From Gammaproteobacteria bacterium (lineage in GTDB: Bacteria > Pseudomonadota > Gammaproteobacteria > Chromatiales > Chromatiaceae), in assembly GCA_019136395.1 (NCBI GenBank), contig JAGVUH010000260.1, positions 1 through 8,735 of the forward strand: 8,735 bases of DNA. Reading direction: 5' to 3'. Positions 1 to 5,815 of this stretch are shown here, one piece after another. How positions within the stretch are numbered: position 1 is the stretch's first letter; every line of letters begins with the position of its first letter. A program made the position numbers and the translations under genes. The notes under the pieces were generated by a model, which searched no databases, had not been told where the DNA came from, and was given only the letters and a program-made list of their open reading frames with translations.

Positions 1-549
1 ATAAGAGTTTATGCATTCGAGCCACATCCAAAAACTTATTATAAACTGCGTGAAAATTTGGCTGGCTACCAAAATATTTTTCTGATTAACAAAGGGCTAT
101 CAAGTGTTAGTGGCGTCTTAAAGCTCTATGATTACCCTGACAAAGATGGATCCTCTCATGCATCATTATTCGAAGATGTCATCACTGAAATTCACGGTTC
201 AGCGTCAGCGATTGCTCATGAAGTTGAATTAACTACGATTGATGAATTTTTAGAAATCGAAGAAATTACTGAAATTATCCTTCTCAAAATTGATACAGAA
301 GGCAATGAGCTTGAAGTTTTGAAGGGGGGAGTAAATACATTGTCCGCAGGAAAAATCAAAGCCATTCATTTCGAATTTAACGAAATGAATATTGCATCCA
401 GGGTTTTTTTCAAAGATTTTTGGAATATGCTTGAAAGATACAGATTTTATCGCTTATTGCCTAATGGTATGCCAGAAATAAAGAATTACAACCCTCTAAG
501 CTGCGAGATATTCGCTTACCAGAACATAGTAGCAATTTTGAAAGAATGA
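1..549 (+). CDS. FkbM family SAM-dependent methyltransferase, 5'-truncated by the window edge
   Basis: The frame is open from base 1, so the 182 visible codons are the C-terminal part of a longer gene; the first ATG-like codon inside it (TTG at 58) is not the real start. The first residues carry the motif VYAFEPHP, which in the FkbM family (Methyltransf_21) is the acidic loop that holds SAM. Around codons 95-110 the run LLKIDTEGNELEVLKGG is the second FkbM signature (K-x-D-x-E-G). FkbM enzymes O-methylate sugars or natural products, and in surface-polysaccharide loci they usually methylate a glycan or a lipid-linked sugar. The gene is markedly AT-rich (about one third G+C in its first 60 bases) compared with the genes after position 700, which suggests recent transfer. 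Its TGA overlaps the ATG of the next small frame. The family call is secure; the substrate is unknown. Confidence 0.9.
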   Translation: MRVYAFEPHPKTYYKLRENLAGYQNIFLINKGLSSVSGVLKLYDYPDKDGSSHASLFEDVITEIHGSASAIAHEVELTTIDEFLEIEEITEIILLKIDTEGNELEVLKGGVNTLSAGKIKAIHFEFNEMNIASRVFFKDFWNMLERYRFYRLLPNGMPEIKNYNPLSCEIFAYQNIVAILKE

Positions 550-695
550 TTTTCACTGTATTGGATTACTTAAGGCGTTTAAATTTATTCCCAACTCTTG
601 ATCTTCCAATAATATCAGATTTCCTCAGCCAATCTACGCCGTGGTCACGCTGTATGGCCATCAACTATTTAGATGCACGGCTGCAGCGTGATTAG
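546..695 (+). CDS. Small open frame of 49 codons, unknown function or gene remnant
   Basis: An ATG at 546 overlaps the TGA of the FkbM gene (ATGA), and the frame runs uninterrupted to TAG at 693-695, two bases before the next gene's ATG. It begins MIFTVLDYLRRLNLFP and ends INYLDARLQRD. It fits the gap between its neighbours almost exactly, which suggests it is translated, if only to couple ribosomes to the downstream gene. The first two thirds are AT-rich like the FkbM gene; from about 635 the composition becomes GC-rich like the rest of the window, so the frame straddles a composition boundary. I recognise no family, signal peptide or membrane segment. It may be a genuine small protein, the spliced ends of two older genes, or a chance frame. 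Confidence 0.35.
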   Translation: MIFTVLDYLRRLNLFPTLDLPIISDFLSQSTPWSRCMAINYLDARLQRD

Positions 696-697
696 AT

Positions 698-1645
698 ATG
701 CACCAAACACCCATCGCCTACATCGTCTTCAACCGCCCACAGCACACCGCTCAGACCTTCGCGGTGCTGCGTGAGCAGTGCCCATCGCAGCTCTTTATCA
801 TCGCCGATGGCCCGCGCCCAGGGCATCCGACTGACGCCGAGCGGTGCGCGGCGGTGCGCGCCATTGTCGAGCAGATCGACTGGCCCTGCGAGGTGCATCG
901 CAACTACGCTGAGTCGAATTTGGGTTTGAAGCGGCGCGTGAGCAGCGGGCTGGATTGGGTGTTCGGGCAGGTCGAACGTGCCATCGTGCTGGAAGACGAT
1001 TGCGTCGCGCACCCAGACTTCTTCAGCTTCTGCGATGCGCTGTTGGAGCGATATGCCGAGGATGAGCGCGTCGCGGTGGTGACCGGCAACAACTTCCAGA
1101 ACGGCCACCGTCGCGGGGAAGCGTCCTACTACTTCTCCAAATACAACCACTGCTGGGGCTGGGCAACTTGGGGCCGCGCCTGGCGACACTATCAAGGCGA
1201 TCTGCCGTTCTGGCCCGAGTGGCGCGCGTCTGAGGCCTGGGTGCGACAGACGCCGGACAAAGTCGAGCGTGCTTACTGGCAGCGCATCTTCGATTGCGCG
1301 CGCGCGGGCCAGATCGACTCCTGGGCCTACCCCTGGACTGCTTGTGTCTGGTACCACGGTGGTCTGACCGTCACGCCGAACGTAAATCTAGTCAGCAACA
1401 TCGGCTTTGGCGAGGACGCGACTCATACCACGTCCGCGACCAGCGCACTGGCAGGCTTACCCGCGCATCCGCTCGGCGATGAACTGCGCCATCCGGCGCA
1501 GGTGGAACGTGACCAAGCGGCTGATCGCTATGCCTTCGATCACACCTTCGGCGGCCGCGGTCAACGCTTCCCCTGGTCACTGCTGCGCCTACCGCGCCGC
1601 GCCGGCGGCTTTGTGTATCGACGCCTGAAACGGAGCTTTGCCTGA
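698..1645 (+). CDS. HlpA-like / GT-A fold glycosyltransferase
   Basis: This 315-residue protein has the features of the bacterial glycosyltransferases often annotated as hemolytic protein HlpA-like or nucleotide-diphospho-sugar transferase. Residues 4-14 (TPIAYIVFNRP) form the first strand of the GT-A nucleotide-binding fold. Residues 97-101 (VLEDD) are the DxD-like metal and nucleotide-sugar site. The stretch NLGLKRRVSSGL lies at 74-85, and the family signatures HCWGWATWGRAW (151-162) and VNLVSNIGFGEDATH (229-243) follow. It is probably cytoplasmic or loosely membrane-associated and adds one sugar to a growing surface polysaccharide. No Shine-Dalgarno is evident before ATG 698, but the preceding small frame stops two bases upstream, so translational coupling is likely. 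An in-frame TGA at 689 excludes a longer start. Its TGA overlaps the next ATG by one base. Donor and acceptor sugars cannot be read from the sequence. Confidence 0.88.
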   Translation: MHQTPIAYIVFNRPQHTAQTFAVLREQCPSQLFIIADGPRPGHPTDAERCAAVRAIVEQIDWPCEVHRNYAESNLGLKRRVSSGLDWVFGQVERAIVLEDDCVAHPDFFSFCDALLERYAEDERVAVVTGNNFQNGHRRGEASYYFSKYNHCWGWATWGRAWRHYQGDLPFWPEWRASEAWVRQTPDKVERAYWQRIFDCARAGQIDSWAYPWTACVWYHGGLTVTPNVNLVSNIGFGEDATHTTSATSALAGLPAHPLGDELRHPAQVERDQAADRYAFDHTFGGRGQRFPWSLLRLPRRAGGFVYRRLKRSFA

Positions 1646-1864
1646 TGGCGGCCACCAACATCAACCTCGGCTGCGGCCCGGTCTTCGTCGACAGCCCAGA
1701 CTGGATCAATCTGGCCTACACCCTCGGAACGCCACGCCTGTGCCGGGCCAACCTGATCGGCTGCCTGCCGGGGTGCCTTACGCAATCGCCCGCGGAAGCT
1801 CTGGCAGCAAGCCTGGCTGGTTCCCCCCCTTGTTGCGTCCGCATGCGGAGGGCGCAATGACTGA
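1645..1864 (+). pseudogene. Remnant of a SAM-dependent methyltransferase with internal deletion and frame change
   Basis: The ATG at 1645 shares its A with the previous gene's TGA, as in an operon. The first ~45 codons read TNINLGCGPVFVDSPDWINL and onward to about NLIGCLP near 1770. This is the usual opening of a class I methyltransferase of polysaccharide loci: LGCG is motif I and DWINL precedes the acidic SAM residue, though the usual Asp is replaced by Ala (NLAY). The frame then stops at 1858-1860 after a non-homologous tail. A second frame, from about 1766, reads ALRNRPRKLWQQAWLVPP and ends at TGA 1862-1864, overlapping the next gene's start by eight bases. That is what a normal C-terminus in a coupled operon would look like. 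Such enzymes normally exceed 200 residues, so several hundred bases with the catalytic core appear lost. The deletion reading is inference; the two frames are seen directly. Confidence 0.65.
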
Positions 1865-2684
1865 CCTGACGCCATGGATCCCCGCTGACGACGTGGTCCT
1901 GATCACCCCAAACGAGCAGCGCTGGCTAGACAAAACCTTCGAGCGTTTCGGCGGCTATCCGAGCCTGGAGGAAATCTGGGCGCTGATGGACGAAACCTGG
2001 CGTGAACTGCACTGCGACCACGAGGTGATGGATGCGCGCATCGGTGCCTTCTATGCCCACCCGGTCTGGCTGCTCAACGGCCTGTTCATCGAACAGCATG
2101 CGCTGAGCCTAGACAATCGCCAGCGCTTCACTGACTGGGTGGCGGCGCAGTCGCCCCGACGCGTCGCCGATTATGGCGGCGGCTTCGGCGGGCTGGCGCG
2201 AATGATCGGCGCAGCCTGCCCCACGGCGGTGGTCGAAGTGATCGAACCGCACCCGCATCCGCTGGCCATCCAGCGTGCGCGCCGTTCACCAAACGTGCGT
2301 TACCGGCCGGCGCTGGATGGCGAGTATGACATCCTGATCGCGACCGACGTGTTCGAGCATGTCCCGGACCCGCTGGGTCTGGCGTGGGAATCGGCGGCGG
2401 CATTGCGTCCAGGCGGGCGCTACCTGATCGCCAATTGCTTCCAGCCGATGATTCTGTGTCACCTACCCCAGACCTTTCATTTCCGTCACTCCTGGGATCG
2501 GGCGCTCCTAGCTCTGGGGCTGGAACCGGCGGAGCCAGTGGTCTACGGGCGGGCTTTTATTCGCCGTGGCGCTCTGGATCTCGAGGCGGCACGCCACGTC
2601 GAATACCGATCGCGATGGCTTTGGACGCTGACGCGGTATCTGCCTGGGCGCATTAGCAAGCCGCTGACGCAGGCACTGATCTGA
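1857..2684 (+). CDS. Class I SAM-dependent methyltransferase
   Basis: The 275-residue protein carries a Methyltransf_11/12/23-like core. Motif I is VADYGGGFGG at residues 103-112. The acidic residue binding the SAM ribose is in EVIEP (Glu130). DVFEHVPDPL (164-173) is the post-II segment, and LRPGGRYL (183-190) is motif III/IV. A ~95-residue N-terminal helical region precedes the fold. I chose ATG 1857 because GGAGGG at 1847-1852 lies four bases upstream. The frame is open back to 1638, but the protein would then run through the neighbouring remnant in a different frame and add residues without family character. Its position among glycosyltransferases suggests sugar or lipid-carrier methylation, perhaps chain-capping of a surface glycan. 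The partner methyltransferase upstream is broken, so this may be the only working GC-rich methyltransferase of the cluster. Substrate unknown. Confidence 0.85.
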   Translation: MTDLTPWIPADDVVLITPNEQRWLDKTFERFGGYPSLEEIWALMDETWRELHCDHEVMDARIGAFYAHPVWLLNGLFIEQHALSLDNRQRFTDWVAAQSPRRVADYGGGFGGLARMIGAACPTAVVEVIEPHPHPLAIQRARRSPNVRYRPALDGEYDILIATDVFEHVPDPLGLAWESAAALRPGGRYLIANCFQPMILCHLPQTFHFRHSWDRALLALGLEPAEPVVYGRAFIRRGALDLEAARHVEYRSRWLWTLTRYLPGRISKPLTQALI

Positions 2685-2715
2685 ACGACAAGCGACCGAT
2701 CGCTCTGTAACCCGT

Positions 2716-3996
2716 ATGCACGTCATCCAGCTCAACCACTCCGACATCAACGGCGGTGCCGCCCGCGCGGCCTACCGCATCCATCATTGCCTGCGCGCGG
2801 CGGGCATTGATTCAAGAATGTGGGTCAACAAGGCGCTGGCTGGCGACTGGACGGTGCAGGGGCCTTTGAGCAAAAGGGAGAAGTTCTCGGCGGCACTGCG
2901 CGGGCACATTGGCGGACAACTGCGACACCTGCCCAGGACCGGCAACCCCATCATCCATTCTCCGGCCATCCTGCCCTCGCGCTGGGTCAAGCGCCTCAAA
3001 GACAGTGACGCCGATATCGCCCACCTCCACTGGGTCGCCGACGAGATGCTCTCCATCGCCGATATCGGCCGCATCGAGATGCCAACTGTTTGGACGCTGC
3101 ACGACATGTGGGCCTTCTGTGGTGCGGAGCATTACACCGACGACGGTCGCTGGCGCGAGGGCTATCGCCGGGACAACCGCCCGGCGCACGAATCCGGCTT
3201 CGACCTCAACCGTTGGACCTGGCAGCGCAAGCGCAAACACTGGCACCGGCCGATGCACATCGTCGCGCCGAGCCGCTGGCTGGCAGACTGCGTCCGCGAG
3301 AGTGCGCTGATGCGCGATTGGCCGGTGACGGTGGTGGCTAATCCCATCGACACCGAGCGCTGGCAGCCGCTGGAGCAGCGCCTGGCGCGCGAACTACTCG
3401 GCCTACCCGCCGATGTGCCACTGCTGCTGTTCGGCGCCATGGAAGGCGGGCAGGATCCGCGCAAGGGCTTCGACCTGTTGGCCGAAGCGCTTGAGCACCT
3501 GCGCAACGACCCCCACGCACGCGGCCTCGAACTCATCGTCTTCGGCCAACGCGCACCTCAGTCGCCGCCAGCCTTAGGCTTTCCCCTCCACTACACCGGC
3601 CATCTGCACGACGATCTCAGCCTGCGCGCGCTCTACAGCGCCGCCGATGCCCTGTCGGTCCCCTCGCGTCAGGACAATCTGCCCAATACCGGCGTCGAGG
3701 CTCACGCCTGCGGCACTCCTGTGATCGCCTTCGACATTGGCGGACTGCCAGACATCGTCGCCCATGAACACACTGGCTACCTCGCCAAGGCCTACGATAC
3801 CCAGGACCTGGCGCGTGGAATCATTTGGGTGCTAGGCCAACGCGACGCGGGGCGGTTGGGCAAGCAGGCGCGGGAGCGGGCGGTGGAGCGATTCGCTTTT
3901 CCGGTAGTGGCCAAGCAATATCAGGAGGTATATTCCCAAGCGTTGGGCTGCCATCCAAATTCCAACTGCGCTGATACCAGTTGCCGCCAGCGATGA
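2716..3996 (+). CDS. Glycosyltransferase family 4 (GT-B fold)
   Basis: This 426-residue protein has a two-domain GT-B layout. Residues 13-19 (GGAARAA) form the glycine-rich acceptor/donor loop of the N-domain, and TLHDMWAFCGAEHY at 127-140 is typical of the WcaC-like branch of GT4. In the C-domain, RKGF (249-252) contacts the donor diphosphate. PSRQDNLPNTGVEAHACGTP (316-335) holds the family E-x7-E site, here as Asp320 and Glu328, followed by GGLPDIV. It most likely transfers a nucleotide-activated sugar to a lipid-linked glycan at the cytoplasmic face of the membrane. The gap to the previous gene is 31 bases and no clear Shine-Dalgarno precedes ATG 2716. After VVAKQYQEVYSQALG, the usual end of such proteins, there is a Cys/Asn/Ser-rich tail of about 17 residues that looks foreign and may reflect a 3' rearrangement. 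Confidence 0.92.
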   Translation: MHVIQLNHSDINGGAARAAYRIHHCLRAAGIDSRMWVNKALAGDWTVQGPLSKREKFSAALRGHIGGQLRHLPRTGNPIIHSPAILPSRWVKRLKDSDADIAHLHWVADEMLSIADIGRIEMPTVWTLHDMWAFCGAEHYTDDGRWREGYRRDNRPAHESGFDLNRWTWQRKRKHWHRPMHIVAPSRWLADCVRESALMRDWPVTVVANPIDTERWQPLEQRLARELLGLPADVPLLLFGAMEGGQDPRKGFDLLAEALEHLRNDPHARGLELIVFGQRAPQSPPALGFPLHYTGHLHDDLSLRALYSAADALSVPSRQDNLPNTGVEAHACGTPVIAFDIGGLPDIVAHEHTGYLAKAYDTQDLARGIIWVLGQRDAGRLGKQARERAVERFAFPVVAKQYQEVYSQALGCHPNSNCADTSCRQR

Positions 3997-4164
3997 TTTA
4001 GGTCACTTCCACTTGTTGGAACCGATCCGACGTGGTTGTGTGGCAACCCGCTTGCACAAGGATGGGCCAGTAGTTCCAGGGTCGCCTGGTGGAGCCGCAG
4101 GTTCCAGTTGGCACCCTGGCTACGCACCACACGCCTCTGGGGGTGGCAACGCCCGGAGGTTTAG
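3963..4164 (+). other. Hairpin-rich spacer after the GT4 gene; possible structured RNA, repeat or gene remnant
   Basis: Several short perfect inverted repeats follow each other here: CAACTG at 3963-3968 with 3978-3983; TTCCA/TGGAA at 4007-4021; GGTTG/CAACC at 4034-4048; CTTG/CAAG at 4051-4060; CCAGG/CCTGG at 4076-4089 with a four-base loop, preceded by GTAG at 4070-4073. The last is a longer hairpin at 4134-4159: an outer CCTC/GAGG stem, a small internal loop, an inner five-pair stem, and a GCAA loop of the stable GNRA type. The same stretch is also open in the frame of the GT4 gene after its stop (3997 to TAG 4162), giving a Trp- and Arg-rich peptide ending TTRLWGWQRPEV, so a decayed 3' gene end is an alternative. 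I recognise no known RNA family or riboswitch. Confidence 0.35.
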
Positions 4165-4177
4165 CTTTGCGGTGTAA

Positions 4178-4206
4178 GGTAGCAAGAGCGGTAGCTTCTT
4201 GCTGCC
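4178..4206 (+). other. Hairpin upstream of the ribbon-helix-helix gene
   Basis: AGCAAGA (4181-4187) pairs perfectly with TCTTGCT (4197-4203). Flanking pairs extend the stem to about eleven pairs including two G-T wobbles, with a seven-base loop at 4189-4195. No T-run follows on the + strand, so it is not a standard intrinsic terminator. It may be part of the leader of the small gene at 4227 or the last member of the upstream hairpin series. Confidence 0.4.
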
Positions 4207-4207
4207 A

Positions 4208-4218
4208 CCTAAATTAGG
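4208..4218. promoter_or_regulatory. Palindrome CCTAAATTAGG, candidate operator of the downstream DNA-binding protein
   Basis: The 11-base sequence CCTAAATTAGG is a perfect palindrome around a central A and lies nine bases before the ATG of the ribbon-helix-helix gene. Ribbon-helix-helix antitoxins and repressors commonly bind short palindromes in their own promoters, so autoregulation is a reasonable inference. Its right end also contains AGGA (4216-4219), the likely ribosome-binding site, seven bases before the start. TAAATT (4210-4215) could serve as a -10 box, but no convincing -35 was found. Confidence 0.4.
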
Positions 4219-4226
4219 ATCATCTC

Positions 4227-4481
4227 ATGCGTGTCGAGAAACTGTCCGCGTCACTCTCCCCTGACGCCATCCGTTTGATCGATACCTACCGTAGCGCCAA
4301 TGCCATCAAGAGCCGGTCTCAGGTCATCGAGCAGGCCCTGCCGACCCAGACCGACCTGCTGACGCGCTACCATACGAGTTTGGACAATGACCTGTACAAG
4401 GCCCTCAAGGCCCTGCGGGAGGCGCAAGCCTGGCGCCAGGCCCGGGCCGCGCTGGAGGCGAGCGCGGTACCGGCCACGTAA
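4227..4481 (+). CDS. Small ribbon-helix-helix DNA-binding protein, orphan antitoxin-like
   Basis: The 84-residue protein begins with a short strand (VEKLSASLS), then a helix (PDAIRLIDTYRSANAI), a turn and a second helix (KSRSQVIEQAL). This is the strand-helix-helix pattern of the CopG/MetJ/Arc ribbon-helix-helix fold, which dimerises and puts its paired strands into the DNA major groove. In antitoxins of this layout the C-terminal part (residues ~40-84 here, helical and charged) wraps and neutralises a toxin. AGGA seven bases upstream supports the ATG at 4227. No toxin gene is adjacent: upstream is the hairpin-rich spacer, and downstream are a repeat and a convergent operon. It is therefore either an orphan antitoxin left after toxin loss or an independent small repressor. 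The fold call is fairly sure; the antitoxin role is inference. Confidence 0.65.
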   Translation: MRVEKLSASLSPDAIRLIDTYRSANAIKSRSQVIEQALPTQTDLLTRYHTSLDNDLYKALKALREAQAWRQARAALEASAVPAT

Positions 4482-4490
4482 CCGCCCGGA

Positions 4491-4530
4491 CCCCCTTTCC
4501 CCAACCCTCCTCCGCCAGGGGAGAGGGAGC
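4491..4530. repeat. REP-like intergenic hairpin repeat
   Basis: Ten bases after the stop of the small gene lies a C-rich stretch followed by a hairpin. CCCTC (4505-4509) pairs with GAGGG (4523-4527); after one mismatch, the stem continues with TCC against GGG around a GCCAG loop. The C-rich stretch, then CCCTC, loop and GGGGAGAGGGAG resemble a repeat that I recall as common between genes of many proteobacteria. Such elements often sit between convergent transcription units, as here, and can stabilise or terminate transcripts. Only one copy is visible in this window, so its repeated nature is inferred. Confidence 0.55.
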
Positions 4531-4597
4531 ACGGGAATCAGCGGCTTGTGCTTGTTGTGCCAGACCAGGCGGTAGGGGGATGTGAATGCTTACCCTG

Positions 4598-4634
4598 CCG
4601 CCAGCGGTGAGGCTACTTGAGGGGGCGTTGGCGG
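4598..4634 (-). terminator. Inverted repeat downstream of the minus-strand operon
   Basis: CCGCCAGCG (4598-4606) and CGTTGGCGG (4626-4634) form a nine-pair stem with one G-T wobble and a 19-base loop. It begins 15 bases beyond the minus-strand epimerase stop (4649), the right place for a transcript end. No T-run follows, so it may be a stabilising hairpin or a Rho-linked end rather than a textbook terminator. The rest of 4531-4648 shows nothing else I can name. Confidence 0.3.
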
Positions 4635-4648
4635 GATCCTGATGAACC

Positions 4649-5815
4649 CTACGAACCCTCCCGCGCCTGCCTGACCAGGAGGGGGATGGTCTCGTCGAGA
4701 TGGTGTCGGGCTTGGAAGCCCAGTTCCTGGCCAATCCTGGCCGCGGAATACCAGGCATTGCCGGTGAGCTTCTCCAGGGTGGCCAAGGTCAGGGGCATGG
4801 CCCGGCCCGTGACCTTTTCGCCCAGGGTGCCGAGGGCGGCCAGGGCGCGGAGGACGACCAGTGGGATGCCCCAGGCGGGGACGCGCCAGCCCAGGGCCAG
4901 GCGGATGCGCTCGTAGAGCCAGCGGGTGGAATAGGGGGCGCCGTCGGTGACCAGATACAACCTCCCGGCGGCGCGCGGGTGCCAGGCGCAGAGCAGCGCG
5001 GCGCGGACCGCGTCCTGCACATGAATGGCGGAACGACGGTTGGCGTGACGCGGCCAGGGCGGGAAGCGATGGCGGGCCACGGCGGCGATCATGCGCCCGA
5101 GGTTGCCCTGTCCGCCCTCCAGGCCATAGACCATGGGCAGGCGCAGGACGCAGGCATGGACCCCCGGCGTCCCCCCCGCCGCCAGGATCTCACCCTCGGC
5201 GGCCAGTTTGGCCCGGCCATAGAGGGTATCGGGAGCGGGAACGGTGTCCTCCGTCGCTGGCTGGCTGCCCGCCCCCGCCGCGTCGCCCATGACCTTGACG
5301 CTGCTGAGATAGACCAGGCGCGGCACGCCGGCCGCGCGGGCGGCGGCGACCAGATGGCGGGTGCCCTCGGCGCTGACGGCCCAGTGGGCGGGGGCCTCGT
5401 AGATGTCCGCCTCGTCCGGGGCCGGGGAGTAACTGGCGAGATGGAAGACCAGGGCGATGCCCTCCAAGGCCGGCCCCAGGGTAGCGGGATCTTCGAGATC
5501 GGCCTCCCGGCACTCCACCACCGCCCCTGGCCAGAGCGTCCGGGCCCGCGCCGGCGCGCGGGTGAGGATGGCAACACGGGCCTCCCGTTCCAACAGAGAC
5601 TGCACCAGATGTCGTCCCAGTTTGCCGGTGGCGCCGGTCACCAGCACGGGTAGGTGCCGAAAGAATTCAGCCGAAGCGTCTTGGCCATCTCCCTCCCCTG
5701 ACTTTGTGTCAGGGTAATCGTCTGACTGGCAGGTAGTGGGGCCGTCATGCGCTCCGCCCCCTAACTCCGCCGCCGGCCAGGGCGCCGCTGTAGGGGCCTG
5801 ATCCCAATTCTTCAT
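4649..5815 (-). CDS. NAD-dependent epimerase/dehydratase (extended SDR)
   Basis: Read from ATG 5815, the protein has 388 residues. TGATGKLG at 60-67 is the Rossmann GxxGxxG nucleotide-binding motif (Gly61, 64, 67). YLSSVKVMG around 169-177 supplies the active-site Ser, and Tyr199-x3-Lys203 (YGRAK) is the catalytic pair. Extended SDRs of this kind convert nucleotide sugars (4-epimerases, dehydratases, reductases); a 3-beta-HSD-like or UDP-glucose-4-epimerase-like function is possible. ATG 5815 has AAGGAG nine bases upstream and overlaps the glycosyltransferase stop as ATGA, so translation is coupled. Odd point: about 53 residues, rich in Gly, Asp and Ala, precede the Rossmann strand, where relatives usually start within ten. 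The DNA for this extension holds a perfect hairpin (5696-5714). The family is secure; substrate and true N-terminus are not. Confidence 0.87.
   Translation of the reverse strand: MKNWDQAPTAAPWPAAELGGGAHDGPTTCQSDDYPDTKSGEGDGQDASAEFFRHLPVLVTGATGKLGRHLVQSLLEREARVAILTRAPARARTLWPGAVVECREADLEDPATLGPALEGIALVFHLASYSPAPDEADIYEAPAHWAVSAEGTRHLVAAARAAGVPRLVYLSSVKVMGDAAGAGSQPATEDTVPAPDTLYGRAKLAAEGEILAAGGTPGVHACVLRLPMVYGLEGGQGNLGRMIAAVARHRFPPWPRHANRRSAIHVQDAVRAALLCAWHPRAAGRLYLVTDGAPYSTRWLYERIRLALGWRVPAWGIPLVVLRALAALGTLGEKVTGRAMPLTLATLEKLTGNAWYSAARIGQELGFQARHHLDETIPLLVRQAREGS
5696..5714 (-). other. Perfect hairpin inside the 5' part of the epimerase gene
   Basis: CCCTGAC (5696-5702) and GTCAGGG (5708-5714) form a perfect seven-pair stem around a five-base loop. 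On the minus strand it is followed directly by a purine-rich GGGGAGGGAG stretch and an ATG at 5688 that is out of frame with the epimerase and reads only 16 codons. This is how an intergenic leader would look, so the region may once have been noncoding or may control ribosome access. Confidence 0.4.

Noticed and set aside
692..1357. Long open frame of 221 codons on the minus strand
   Set aside because: It lies fully antisense to the HlpA-like glycosyltransferase, which has clear family motifs. Its protein shows no recognisable domain and is typical of mirror frames in GC-rich genes.
1638..1856. Upstream start for the class I methyltransferase (348 residues)
   Set aside because: The extra residues show no family character and come from the decayed neighbour read in another frame. 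ATG 1857 has a good Shine-Dalgarno four bases upstream.
4120..4206. Possible cyclic di-GMP (GEMM) riboswitch before the small gene
   Set aside because: A few words (GGTAGC, a GNRA loop) are shared, but the conserved core sequence and the paired-helix arrangement around it are not present.
4482..4648. Toxin gene partner after the ribbon-helix-helix protein
   Set aside because: The stretch holds only a repeat and an inverted repeat; no frame has a start, a ribosome site and a plausible toxin fold.
4700..5653. 317-codon open frame on the plus strand
   Set aside because: It is antisense to the epimerase, which has a full Rossmann and YxxxK signature. The plus-strand protein is a low-complexity Gly/Ala/Arg product without motifs.
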